From: Asterella californica
Lineage: Eukaryota; Streptophyta; Marchantiopsida; Marchantiales; Aytoniaceae
DNA length: 64,000 nt
Assembly (NCBI GenBank): GCA_036924285.1
Contig: JAYKYS010000010.1
Coordinates: forward strand, 19,815,001-19,879,000
Direction of reading: 5' to 3'
This document shows, in pieces, positions 23,117 through 34,327 of this stretch. The notes under the pieces are model-generated. The model had not been told where the DNA came from, did not search any database, and saw only the letters and a list, made by a program, of their open reading frames with translations. A program made the position numbers and the translations under genes. Position 1 is the stretch's first letter. Every line of letters starts with the position of its first letter.

Positions 23117-24641
23117 CAAGCTGGTCTAGGTTTCGTTTTTGGTAAGCTCCTTTACAGAGCGTTGTACTTTATTGGCCACAAGGCCTTGTATTGTTAGCGA
23201 CGGCTTGTTTTATATAATCTGAATTGGTCATTAGCAGGGATGGCAGTGAATGAATGCATCGCCGGTACCTGCCTCTCCTTTGTAAGAGTTTCATCTCTCC
23301 GTTCTCAGAAGTCGGAAGGGAAGAGAAATGTGAACCCAGTAGCTGGGAAAGAGATACGAGTCTTTACATAGATATTAAACCCTACGTGCGCACTATGTAG
23401 ATTACATCTCAGAGCATGATATGTAGGAAAATCTCTTGTACAAATCATATAGAATCAATGGAGGTGTACAACGTACCCATTTCGTCCATATCAGCGTTTT
23501 GACTGTAAGCGGACTGATGATTAGTGGTGCGGTCAGTGTTGCTACTAAATTGTATATAATGAGGCCTTTGGACAGGCGCGGTGTGAGGACGTGCAAACGT
23601 ATTTTGACAGCAGAATTGTGAGATGATATTTAACTGTTCACGGAGAATGCGATCGATGTGTATCACGCCATGCACGGCTATTCCTTTCTGTGGAAGAGTC
23701 ATGTGTGCTGGGTGAGTGATTACGCTGTACCCCTGACCCTACCTGGCTCATTTCGTCTTCTTCGTGGGACTACGAGTTTAGTATACCTACCATCTGTTGG
23801 AAACGGTACTCCAGCAAACGCTCGCGTGCATGTTGGATTTTCAATGGCTTGGATGTCCAAATCTATAAACAGATATTACTATGTGATCGTCCAGAAAAGA
23901 CGTTATGTAGGACTCGACTGAAAACTAGAGCTCTTCTCTAACTCAAAGAGAGAATTCTTCCTCCAACCTTTCTCATAGGGGAGAAAATTACCTCTTGAGA
24001 TCTCATAAGAGAAGTTTGCTAAGGTGTGTGTGTGTCGGTCATGAGGCCATGCAGCCCTCAGATGTTATTGGACCTATATTTCGGACCATTTTTGAGACCT
24101 GCTACAACACGTTAGAGCCAAAGCAACGATGAATGAAAATCGTTTCTACAAAATTCGATGAAATTTGAGACTCTTCACTCCGGTCACTTAGCAGATTGCA
24201 TATCGGAACACTATTTCTGGTCGTCGGATCTATCACATAGAAGGAAATTGTATGAACGGAACACTATTTCTGGCCGTCGGATCTCGGTCGTTCATCTTGC
24301 TCCGTTATAAATATGGTTCTTCCAGCCTCGTTTGCGAAAGTGCATTTTGGTAGAACTAGTTAGCACTTCGCTCTTCGCACAGGTCAGTCTCTCGACGTGG
24401 TGAAAGGAAATAGTTTTGCAAGTTTTTCTTTTTCCGGGGCATTAAAGTCGAGATCGTTCCTTATTGCCTCACTGCGCAACGCAGCTTATCAAATATGCAG
24501 TGCCAAGAGGGGCTAGGATCCGAAGATGAATGCGTTTGATGTTTACGTTGCATATGATCGAGCAGCAGGTGAATTTGTTGTTTCGATTTAGATGAGAATT
24601 TCTTTCGTGTGGAGGTGTAGTTGAAGAACTTTTAAGGTAGA
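23117..24641. other. downstream of CPBP gene; possible orphan promoter and first exon
   Basis: The first part is the 3' UTR and flank of the CPBP gene. A 28-bp motif (core CGGAACACTATTTCTGG) is repeated at about 24,204 and 24,258. It is followed by a TATA-like TTATAAATA at about 24,304. An ATG at about 24,524 opens a 15-codon stretch ending at CAG/GTGAAT, a usable splice donor. Retrotransposon C starts at 24,642. No continuing exon was found. Confidence 0.4.
24304..24312 (+). promoter_or_regulatory. TATA-box-like motif
   Basis: TTATAAATA preceded by GC-rich sequence and followed by a 220-bp leader without a long frame before the ATG at about 24,524. It could be the promoter of an interrupted gene or of a mobile element. 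Confidence 0.3.
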
Positions 24642-26318
24642 TGTCTACGACTCAACGTTGAAACAAAATCTTTAAAGAAGAGACAAGATAGGGTTATGAT
24701 GTTCAAATCTTTATTTTCTCATCGTGATATCCGACCTTGCTGTGTATCTGTAGAATTCATAGATATACACGTAGTGTCTAGAGATAACAATGTCGTATCA
24801 TACTGTACGTGAAGTGTGTTCAGGTATACACGGAGGTATCTGGCTGTGAATAAAGATTCACTTGGCGAGAAAGAAGCAGAATGTAAACTCACATAGAGAA
24901 TTGGTTTATTCATACTTTTTGTCATCCAAATATTCACAGATTTACAAATGAACTTTAGAGGTCCGTGATGTCAACTCTGATTTCTCAACTTTGAGTTTCT
25001 CTAGCTAGTCACAAAAGTCACGAGAAAACCTTCCAAATGATACCAAATCACTTCAAACTAACACCCGAGCGAAAAGTTACAGCCTCTTGAAATTGTTCAA
25101 CTCTCTCAAAATTAAGAAAGCTGCAAAATCTGTCAACGTCTGTTAGCAATTCATCGCAGGTTTTCTCCTGAAATGACCAAATTTCAATCTGAGAACATAG
25201 GGAGAGAAGGCAGGACGAGACCTTCCCAATGACACCAAAAACACATCAAATGGATGTCTACAACCAACACTACGGCCTCCCAAAGTTGTCCAATCCAGCC
25301 AAACTCCAAGAAGGCTACGATAATCTGCTAACACCCAGTTAGCAGATCCTCGCATACTTCCTCCAAAAGCCATCCAAATGTAACATCACAGAGTGAAAGC
25401 TCTCCAAGACGAGCTTTCAAACGCAATGAAAACCACTTTCAACGGATACCCTCAGCCTCTGTTAAGTCACCTTATTTCCCAACTCGCAAGAAAGTTACGG
25501 TAATTTGCTAACGTTCGTTAGTAGATCTTTGTAGATATTTCATAGAATCCATGAAAATCTGAAACCACAAAGAGAAATCTCTTGATAAATTTGTCTAATG
25601 CAAAAACAATCGTCTCAAACAGACACCCAAAGCTTCCACTATTACATTCGGAAGTTGTCCGATCCTTTCCTCATCACAAAACCTTACGGAGATCTAGTTC
25701 ACCGCCAACTTCCTCTCACATGACAAAATTGACTCGCATCCAAGACAAAATTCACTCTCTGGAATTTTTGGCAAAAATTGCACAGCCTTCCGAAGTCTAA
25801 ATTAAAAAATGTCCTTCTCTGTCCTTAGACGCTCATCTTTTATACTCCTCGGCAACACCCAAACTAAATACACGTGTCATCTCCAAAATAGTCCAAGTGA
25901 CGGACATGCAGACAGACAAATGTCCAGCATGCAGCCAGCCACATTAGTCCTAAATCCATGTCATTCTCCTTGCCTCGTCATCAACTCCGTCAAGTCAGCA
26001 AATTTTTTTATACGTTAGCGACATCTATCAAATCATCACAAAATGCCACATCAGCAAAATTTTGACACGTGACGTTTTTCATATCAGCCTCAGATTGTCA
26101 TGTCAGCCTTCTAGTATCTATGACAATCAAAACTGATCTATCGACACGCGTAACTCATTTTCTGTAGCTCCGTTGACATCAATCAAGAAAGCAATTTTGA
26201 CTTACTCAACGAGCTCTATCCAATGATGAAGTCAGATCCAAATTCTGAGCAAGTGTAAGTAAATTCATATTTACTCTTTCTCACATTTTCATCGTGAGAT
26301 CGGTCCACGACATGACAT
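24642..26318 (-). repeat. 3' LTR of gypsy element C
   Basis: The right boundary is set by alignment with element A. After the LTR, both read CTCCAAACT, then GCA(CA)TCCTCCGGTAT, the polypurine-tract side. The minus-strand start is TGTCATGTCGTGG. The left boundary, TGTCTACGAC at 24,642, is less certain. A minus-strand AATAAAG near 24,700-24,712 fits a poly(A) signal. The length of ~1.68 kb is close to the LTR of element A. The LTR contains diverged ~190-bp tandem repeats (25.0-25.75 kb). Confidence 0.6.
25000..25750. repeat. diverged ~190-bp tandem repeats inside the LTR of element C
   Basis: About four units share the same order of words: a phrase like CAGCCTC, then GTTGTCCAA or GTTCAACTC, then AAGAAAG or AAGAAGG, then CTAAC..GTTAGCA followed by a TCGCAG or TTGTAG end. 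The clearest pair is around 25,140-25,160 and 25,335-25,355. Units are strongly diverged. Confidence 0.55.
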
Positions 26319-27990
26319 CCATTCTCTCCAAACTGTGCATCCTCCGGTATGCGTCAGAAGACAAACAAACAAGGAGTGGACCGATCTCTCACATAACTTC
26401 ATCAGTTTCTCATCAATCTTCTTCATTGTCATGATCTCTCAATATTATCAAATTAAAATTTGACATCAAGATCGTCAAGATTCATATCTCATTCGTGGTT
26501 TGAAGATTTTGACCTGTTTTCTTGTAATGTGCATCTTAACATAGCACCGTCTAACGTACGTAATCCGTATGTAGCATTAACGAATACATCGTCTATCACA
26601 TACGATGCAAATCACTTTGAAAATTTGCGTAAAGTACTATGTTGATTGTGTAGACTATTGTCTATACAAGAACCCAATCTCCTTCTTTGATTGCTTTAGA
26701 CCTTAGTCGATATCGCTCATTGAATCTTATCTTGTTTCATAAGCAAACCTCCTTTAACATGTTCAAAGAAATCTGTACATCCTCATTATTTCGTTCTAGT
26801 TGTCAAATTCGTATCGTCATAAGTCCTCCTGTGTTAGTTTATCCTCCCAAGATAACACGCTTCATGTAGATACGTGTTCTTTGACCAACACGATATGTTT
26901 TTGACTTGTCATCAACTCCACAGGCATGTAACTTATCACAGAGCTATTCATCATGCGATCAGTCCATAAAGTAGATGATACATGTCGTGATCATTCTCTA
27001 AGCTTCCCACTGCAAGTCTTCACTAACTCCTTCAGGATAGATGGATGTCCACGCTCTTAATATTTTCTTCGAGACAATTGTACGTGATAACTTCACCCCA
27101 CATCTCTTGAAGAAATCATAAGCCTCGTGTGCATCTACCTCCCTCGATCAGTCATTATTTTCTCCATATTTTCATAACGTCAAATAACTTCCTCCAAAAA
27201 AAACCAACATATTCCTTCAGTTGACTTTGTTCGAAGTGCTCTCCCTTCGACATATTTTGACAAATTCTCTCAAGTACTAAATATCTCATATGCCATAATC
27301 CTATTGGCATCGTCACCAAGTCCACAAATAAGTTGGATGTAGTCCGTCTCGATGTCGGATGTTTGAGTACATTTGACAAGTCAAAAAAGATTCCACGAAA
27401 GCAAATATGTCTAGATATATATTCTTCCATCTGTACCTCTCATTCAGCTTGGTAAAGATGGTCTAAATTCCTCGATGTCTTGTCCATAAGCTTTTGTGAT
27501 ATTCCTTCAATAGCTTTCTGTTGATCCTCCCCCGTGCAAATCACACATCTTGGCATCTGCATGTCTACTACGATCTCTTCCATAGGTCCGTCTTGCAACA
27601 AGTAGTTGTAGGTCTTCATTTGAATCATGTGGAAATCCTCATTAGTCTATTCTTCTCGTCTTGATTCGACACCCTCTTTGATCTAACACTTCATCATTTT
27701 CATCCTCCCTATATCTTTTAATCGGCACATCGTCTAAGAACGACATCTTCTTGGAGATGGAATATCTCAACACCTTGTTCATCTCGTTCATTGTGTGGGC
27801 TACCGAGTTAGTAGCTCCTTGTGGCAAACATGCACATTCAAACTAACTCCAATGGTGTGCGTTTCGTTGTCACGTCCTTACTCTCCTCTGCCAACTGAAA
27901 TTGGTTGTATCTCGAGTAAAGATCACCCATCAAATCTATTGCTCGTCCTGCAAACTTTATCGTGTCTGATTTTACGTGAAGGTTGTCCAG
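26319..27990 (-). pseudogene. gypsy element C internal fragments: integrase and partial RT
   Basis: From left to right on +, minus-strand integrase C-terminus (about 26,870-26,650; FNERYRLRSKAIKEGDWVLV after a stop), integrase fragments (27,430-27,155; FVDLVTMPIGLWHMRYLVLE), an RNase H to integrase linker (27,628-27,440) and RT fragments (27,827-27,642 with SFLDDVPIKR as the Asp-pair box; 28,068-27,838 with AIDLMGDLYSRYNQFQLAEE). Gag and protease are absent. The 5' part of the element is missing where the inverted-repeat region begins, at about 28.0 kb. It is the same lineage as element A, more degraded. Confidence 0.75.
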
Positions 27991-28068
27991 GAAAATGCGA
28001 AGTTCATAGTTGTGGCGATGTAGTGTGTCGAACGAAGACAAGACAGAGAGGAACAACCACGAGAACAA

Positions 28069-28660
28069 GTGTCGTAAGGTATACCAACTCCTACTTTATA
28101 TACACTCCCGATTCTTCTTCTCTAAGAATGCAAAACATAGAACAAATCTAAGCGGTCTGTAATCTACACCAACCCCTCTAAAAGAGCCCCTGAATCTCAA
28201 CCCAGACCCAAAACTATCGAAACGTAGCTCAAAGCAAGAGAAACATCTCTTGGCTAACAAAAGAGCTGCACCAATGTCACACGATTCAAACCCAAGTCTA
28301 AACAACATCCATGTACAAGCCCTTAGCTAAAGCTAGCTATCACAAGCTGTACATAACCAACTAGATTTCTAACAAACTCAAAAGGACGAAAATAGTAGCG
28401 AAGGAACTGAAAAAGACTATACTGGAACTTCCTTCTTTCACCAAACGATATTCAGATGTCAATAAGGCCTTCCTTCTTGACTATGTTGGCCTCAAGAACT
28501 CCCAAATCCGACTCTCGACAGCTGAGATATCACCAATTTTCAGTTGCAGGTGACCGAACCTTCAAAACCTCTTTCTTGCAGCTTAGAATCACGCACATCG
28601 TCCGAACGGATCGCTTGATATGAGATCAGTCTTCTCTAGTATGTAGATCTAGCTACCTTG
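28069..28660. other. non-coding relict stretch
   Basis: No supported gene. The sequence resembles LTR or leader DNA with many short CTCAAA/GAACTT words and leads directly into the left arm of the large inverted repeat. Confidence 0.4.
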
Positions 28661-28663
28661 AAC

Positions 28664-29285
28664 CCAACGAGACTCCAAACAAGCCGTTTGGAGTTCTCAT
28701 TGCAAAACTAGACAAGAAATTTGGTCACAAGAAGTAAGAAAATGACGTAAATCGACTCCCTACGGCTCAAACTCGCTCACCACCCCCAAACCAACAATCC
28801 AATCCACATACGATCTTCTCCTAAGCATAGGTGAAGACTCCTTGATCGCGTAAACACCAAGAATGAAAAACTTGGCTCACTGATCGTGAAGAACAACCCA
28901 ACCTCAAGTCACAGGCAACAAAAAACTTACATAAGCGCTTCCCTACGAGCCAATTTCACCCAGAACTCCCAAATCGTTTGATGAAACTTCGTATCGTCCT
29001 CAATTTCTTGAAGAATTCAGAGTTCTGAATCTGATGGATCCAAGGAAAATAAGTTTGAACTCCGGATCGACCTGAATGATCTAACTCTCCTTCGCAAATC
29101 AATGAAGCACTCTAAACTCTTTCTATGCATCTCAATTTCTCCCAGAACACACTCTCCGATTTATCTCTTCACGAACCGTCTTAATAAATGCGTAGCCTGC
29201 ACAGATCTGAACCCAATGATGCCTTGCGCGTTTGCATTGGACCTCCAAATCTCCCGAACCGTCTGTCAACAGATCGCACGTTGTC
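28664..29285 (-). repeat. large inverted repeat, left arm
   Basis: The reverse complement of 28,664-29,285 aligns with 29,955-30,546 over its whole length. Anchors include AACTCCAAACGGCTTGTTT, TTGGATTGTTGGTTTGGG, CTTGGATCCATC, TCTTCAAGAAATTGA and TCTGTGCAGGCTACGC. Identity looks like roughly three quarters by eye. The arms are probably two LTR-like copies lying head to head. Confidence 0.8.
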
Positions 29286-29380
29286 GTGTCCTGGACGGGC
29301 TCCTAATGAAAATCTAGTTTCGATGCTTATCATTATCGCTCCAAGGACACCCATATGATAAAAAATGATCTTTTTGAATA

Positions 29381-29820
29381 ACTTCGGATCTTCACTTTCA
29401 TCGCATCAATGGATAGAGCTCATTGTCAGCTTTCCATGAGTACTTTGTCTACTTCATTTGGATGCTTAGTGGAGAAGTTATGAGACTCGAAAGATGGGAA
29501 AAACAAGCTAGGTCCCAACTTATAGACTTTTTGCACAACTTCGGATCTTCACTTTCATCGCATCAATGGGTAGATCTCGTTGTCAGCTTTTCATGAGCAC
29601 TTTGTCTACTTCATTTGGACGCTTAGTGGAGAAGTTACGAGATTCGAAAGATGGAAAAAACAAACTAGGCCCCAGCTTACGGGTTTTTTGGACAACTTCG
29701 AATCTCCACTTTCATTACATCGATGGATAGAGCTCGTTCGTCTATTTCATTTGGACACCTAGTGGAGAAGTTACGAGACTCAGAAGAAAGGAAAATCAAG
29801 CTAAGCCCTAGTTTACTATT
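29381..29820 (+). repeat. 157-bp tandem repeat, 2.8 copies
   Basis: Units start at 29,381, 29,538 and 29,695 with ACTTCGGATCTTCACTTTC or a close variant, giving a constant 157-bp period. The third unit lacks about 25 bp (the GTCAGCTTTTCATGAGCAC part). The array lies in the loop between the two arms of the large inverted repeat. Confidence 0.9.
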
Positions 29821-29954
29821 GCTGATTGGATATTTGTAGCTCCTGGTACAATACTAAGGACGCAAGGGGTATGCTTCTTGATTATATGAGAAAACTTGTA
29901 CGTACGTCGACTGACGTAAGGGAGCAGCTTAAAGGGCTAGCTTGTTTCTGTGAC

Positions 29955-30546
29955 CTGTCGATGGACGATTTGGAGAATTGAGAAATTCAATGCATGCGCG
30001 TAAGGTGTCATCGGGTTCAAATCTGTGCAGGCTACGCGTTGGTTCAGACTAAGAGGCGGATCGAAGAATGTGTTATGGGAGAAATTGAGACCCAGGAGAG
30101 ATTTTTGGAGTGCTTCAGTGACATGTGAAGGAGAATTGGACCGTTCGGGCCGTTCGGGAGTCCAAACTTGCTTTCCTTGGATCCATCGGGATCAAAACAC
30201 AGAGTTCTTCAAGAAATTGAAGACGATACGAAGTTTCATCGGACGATTTGAGAGATGTGAAAGAAATTGACTGCAGAGAAACGTTTACATCAGTTTTCCG
30301 TCGCTTGCGACATGAGATTGGGTTGTTCTTCACGATCGGTGAGTCAAACTCTTCGTTCTTGGTGCCTATGCGACGAGGGAGTCTTCATCTACGCACAAGA
30401 GAAGACTGTGTGTAGATTGGATTGTTGGTTTGGGTGTGGTGAGCGAGTTTGAGCCGAGGGAGTTGATTTATGTTAGTTTTTTGCAACATGCGATCAAATT
30501 TCTTGCGTTGTTTTGCAAGGAGAACTCCAAACGGCTTGTTTAGAGT
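29955..30546 (+). repeat. large inverted repeat, right arm
   Basis: Partner of 28,664-29,285. Similarity stops abruptly at 30,546 after GGCTTGTTTAGAGTC, where a GAAG-rich sequence of a different type begins, which suggests a later insertion or junction. Confidence 0.8.
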
Positions 30547-31906
30547 CACGGTCTTCCCTCAATTCCACAGCCAGCAGCTACATCTTCCCATGCTCCAGAA
30601 CCAGCGATCGGGGAAGATTTGGAGAAGGAGGAGTTCGACCTCGTTGTCCACTTGGTAGTGACAGTGTTGGAAGCTGAGAAGATCCTGAAAGAAGTCCCGG
30701 AAGACAAGAAGCAGAGTTGTCTTCCCAGGTGTTTCGAGTGGAGGAGGTGACTTCCTCTGACCACTATGAAGTCACCCAGCTCCTAGCATCGAACCAGTGC
30801 CGCAGAAGAGCGAGGAAGCGCAGGTGGACTCAGCTTCCCAGAAGAGGCTTCCGTCTTCCGAACCCGTCCTAGAAGAGCAAGCCACGCACATCGAGGAAGA
30901 AGCCACCTTAGTCCCACTCGAGGTACCAGCAGGACTTCCCACTTTATCAGAGGACGATTTAGGAGTTCATGCAGGAACCGATTAGGAGGAGATCGCACCC
31001 AGCAAATTAGAGTAGGCAGCAAGTTAGAAAGCAGTTGACTTGCTAATTTTGGTAGGAAGCGAAGTCTGCTATCTTGGGAAGTGATAGTTTTCTTTGTATT
31101 TTTAGATGACTATCCATGTGACAGGTTAGGCAACATTAGGAGCAGAAAGTAAGTTTCCAAACTGAGTAGGGAGCCGATTGCATGTGAGGTGGTGGTCTTC
31201 TGACAGCGCCTCATCGCTCTTGATTGCAAGTTGGAGATTGGAGGGGATCTCTCCTGCAACTCAAAGCGATAGTATAAGGTCGATGACTAAGAAGATTTTT
31301 GAACACATTACTGTACGCACATAGCACACTACTGTGCACACATGTGGTTGCACATTACTGTACCTACACATGTGGTTGCACATTATATAGAATACACACA
31401 TTAAGTCCGTTGCTAAAGACATATGAATAGAATTGGATTACACCGGAGAGGTCTACACTTTCGCTTCCAGCAGTGGATCAAAGATGTGGATAGAAGTAAT
31501 GGACAGCCTAGAGCAAGGACCGACATCATCGTGTAATCTTGTCTCTAAGTTGGTGTGTCGAGGAGTAGGAGCAGGAAGTGGAGGGAGTGAGCTTCCCGAA
31601 ACCAATGTATCTTTTTCTCGGAGAATTGATTTCAGGTTTGAGTGCAGAAGCTTTGTCTGTGTCTTCTGGGCAGTGGGTTTCTTTGAATTCACAACCAATT
31701 GTGCATGAGAAGCCTTCTTCTTGAGTGGCGGTGATTGTTAGAAATTGTGCAGAGTCGAAGCTTGTCTCATCCAGTGGAGCAGTTCGGAACCACGTACGGA
31801 CAATCCTATGGATAAGCGATCCCAGAGGACAGAGTAGTCGGAGCAACAGCAGAAGAAGAAAGAAGACTTCTTTCCACAGCAGAAGACGACATCCTCGGAC
31901 CCTGTA
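30547..31906 (+). other. relict GAAGAC-rich sequence with coding-like remnants
   Basis: The plus strand has two coding-like stretches. 30,590-30,730 reads EPAIGEDLEKEEFDLVVHLV and continues with EAEKILKEVPEDKK. 30,797-30,985 is a Glu/Ser/Pro-rich acidic stretch (QKSEEAQVDSASQKRLPSSE). They are out of frame with each other and match nothing I recognise; the word bias resembles element B, so a relict gag is a guess. Short direct repeats (ACATGTGGTTGCACATTA) lie at about 31,340-31,391. Confidence 0.35.
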
Positions 31907-32661
31907 GTGATATAAAGCTGACCAAGAATGACAAGATACGAAGCAGAAGATTGCACAAAGAAGTGCTGATCTACTTCCACATCACTTATCCTCACCCTCA
32001 CATTAGGACAAGCTCCGTATAACACACCCTTCTAGTTGTTAGCAGCACGCAGCACTCAGTCATAATTCAGTTCGATAGGTCATTGTCCTCTCTCGTATAC
32101 CTCTCGCGACATGATATTGATTTCAGATCTGTGATCAACAAAAGCAGCAATGGGTTCAGACAAACCCCCAAGACGTACCCGTGTAGCAGTTGTAGCTCGA
32201 GCCCAATGCCTCTTTCTGAAGTCACTGTCAGCAGCTGGGCTCTCCTCACCAGCTTCGTCATCATCAGCCTCGATAGTGTTGGTATCAGCAACTAGCGCCT
32301 CCTGCTGGTATCCCTTGTCACTGATCTCTTAGAAATACACCTTTCCAAATTCCACATCATTCACAAAAGTCTCTATCACATCTATCATCTGACTCTTTAC
32401 CTTCTCAGATATCACCTACCTCTTTCGTTTGATGACATCAATAATCAGCTCATGAAACTCTCTCTTTGCAATACCAAGAACCTCATGAAGTGAAAACTCA
32501 ACCCGTGCATCTAGTATTCTCTGCTCCAGAATGCTCTTAAGATCACTAGAAATCTCAATATCTACAGCCAACTTGTAAGCCGGTCCTTTCTTTTTTTCTT
32601 GGGCAGTGAACCATCTATCTACAATTATTGACTCTTGCTGAGACCTCTGCATGTTCTCCAT
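31738..32661 (-). pseudogene. protease 5' half of the split gypsy element D
   Basis: Minus-strand remnants include DHRSEINIMS at about 32,135-32,105 (the Asp-X-Gly active site, with the Gly changed to Arg), ELQLLHGYVLGVC and LYGACPNVRVRISDVEVDQ. They end with the phrase VILGQLYITT at about 31,907. That is where element A's protease continues with VGMETKMMNNGSHYARV. Here it stops and unrelated sequence follows. The continuation is found on the opposite strand at 35,517. Frame 32,661-32,416 holds the gag-protease linker. Confidence 0.75.
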
Positions 32662-32664
32662 CGG

Positions 32665-34148
32665 TCATGGTGCAGACGGAGGAGCTTGAGAAGTAGATGG
32701 GACATTCTTTGGAGGAGCTGCTCGTCTTCTGGTGACCCTTCGTCCCTCTCTAATCTCCTCTAAAGTCTCAGTTTCAAGCTCAGAAGCATCTCGTCGTCTC
32801 TTCTCTTCCACAGAAGCATCCTGCCAGTGAACGTGCTTATCTACGTCCAAGAAGACTTTGATAGACGCTGTATCTACGAGATCTCTCCATCTCGTGACTC
32901 TACGGATAGTTTCTGCTCCTCTTTTCAATACCTCAGAAGGAACTTCAGTATTGCTCTTCTCAGCAGTCCTATCTAACAAAGTAGGGCTAGCAGAAACTTT
33001 AATATGCTCAGCATACACATCAGGATTCATCGGCGGTACATGTTGCAGTCGTAGCGGTCTGAAGCAGACTCTTCATACCTCCTCGCCCAAACTGCGTGCT
33101 CAATGGCTCTCTAGTAGAAACAAGGTGCAGTCTATCATTTTGATAGCAAACTACATCATCTCGCAGAGCGGCTGTAAGCTCCTCGCAGTCTCCTCGAAGA
33201 TGATCTGGACTGTCATACCAGATACACTAACGAACATGAGCACCTCTTGGTCGTGTTGCAGACATTGGTGGTAGCTCTCTCTGCAAACCAGCCAGCTTTA
33301 AGTGACGTATCTGTCAGATCAACTCCTCGATTTGATTTTGTGACCTTGGTTCGCAACAGTTCTCTGAACAAGTACTATATGTACAGAAACCGGCACAACT
33401 GGCACTGGAGGCACCGCTGCAGGAACAACAAGTCTAGCAGGAGTCAGAAGCTGCTGTACTTGAGGAGCATCATAAGGTTGAAAGGTCACTTCCGCAAGCG
33501 GCCGTCCTCCTACAGCCACTCTCTTTCGTCTCTGTCTTGTTAGAACAGCCACGGCGTCCTCAACTCCTTCCCAATCCATAGTAACACTTCTTTCAGTCGA
33601 TCGATCTGCTAACATGAAGCATAATCGATCTGCTGTAGCCTCATTGGTGACTTGCAAAAAGAGCTTTGTCCTTCTAGCATCCAAGGTTATTCGTTCGAGC
33701 GTCGAAAGCTATCGGTATCTTTAATCGAACTCTCTCAACAACTCGTTCAATCCATCCTACGGCCAGGTTGTTGCTCAATCCAATCCAAAAGCGTCCTCCT
33801 AGTAACCCTCTCCGAATCCTTTTCAAGAAATTTCTCTCGGAGAGCTCGCTCAAAACTCGATCAAACACCAAGATTTCTTCTCTATTCATCTCTGACTTGA
33901 TCTCTCAACTCAAGAATCACAGCCAACTCAAAACTGCCGATCATCTCCGCATTGGTCACCCTCAGAAGCTCCATCTCTCCTCTGTACTCACCAAGATACC
34001 TAGAAACATCTCTATCTTCAAATCTTCCACACATATTCACAATCGCCTGCAAAGCCTTGGTAGATTTTAATTCACCCTCTCCGACGATCGGATGTTGTTG
34101 AACCAAGGCTGCAAGCGTCTTCAGTATCTTAATAGTATCCAGACCCAT
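32665..34148 (-). pseudogene. gag of split gypsy element D
   Basis: Frames 34,148-33,882, 33,684-33,319 and 33,030-32,665 align with gag of element A (STKALQAIVNMCGRFEDRDV, TADRLCFMLADRSTERSV, EEKRRRDASELE). The zinc knuckle at about 33,192-33,233 reads CIWYDSPDHLRGDC: the second Cys of CX2C is Tyr. A hydrophobic Pro/Val linker follows the core, as in element A. Several frameshifts. Confidence 0.8.
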
Positions 34149-34302
34149 GCTGCAGTTGCTGCAGAAGACGTATGTGCAGCTGAAGGTACAGCAGTAGATG
34201 TTGATGCTCCAGACTTAGAGACAATAGTAGCACTTTTGCTCTTGCGATCCATCTCTTCTTTGTATGAAAATCTCAACCTCCGTGATCAATCACCCCAAGA
34301 TG

Positions 34303-34320
34303 ACTCACAATGGAAGCACC
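34303..34320 (-). promoter_or_regulatory. primer binding site of element D
   Basis: The minus strand reads TGGTGCTTCCATTGTGAG, one change from the site of element A, directly inside the LTR end (TGTCAAGG on the plus strand at 34,328). Confidence 0.6.
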
Positions 34321-34327
34321 AGATTTA

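Noticed and set aside
29381..29820. CRISPR array
   Set aside because: Repeats are 157 bp without unique spacers; this is a plain tandem repeat in a eukaryotic genome.
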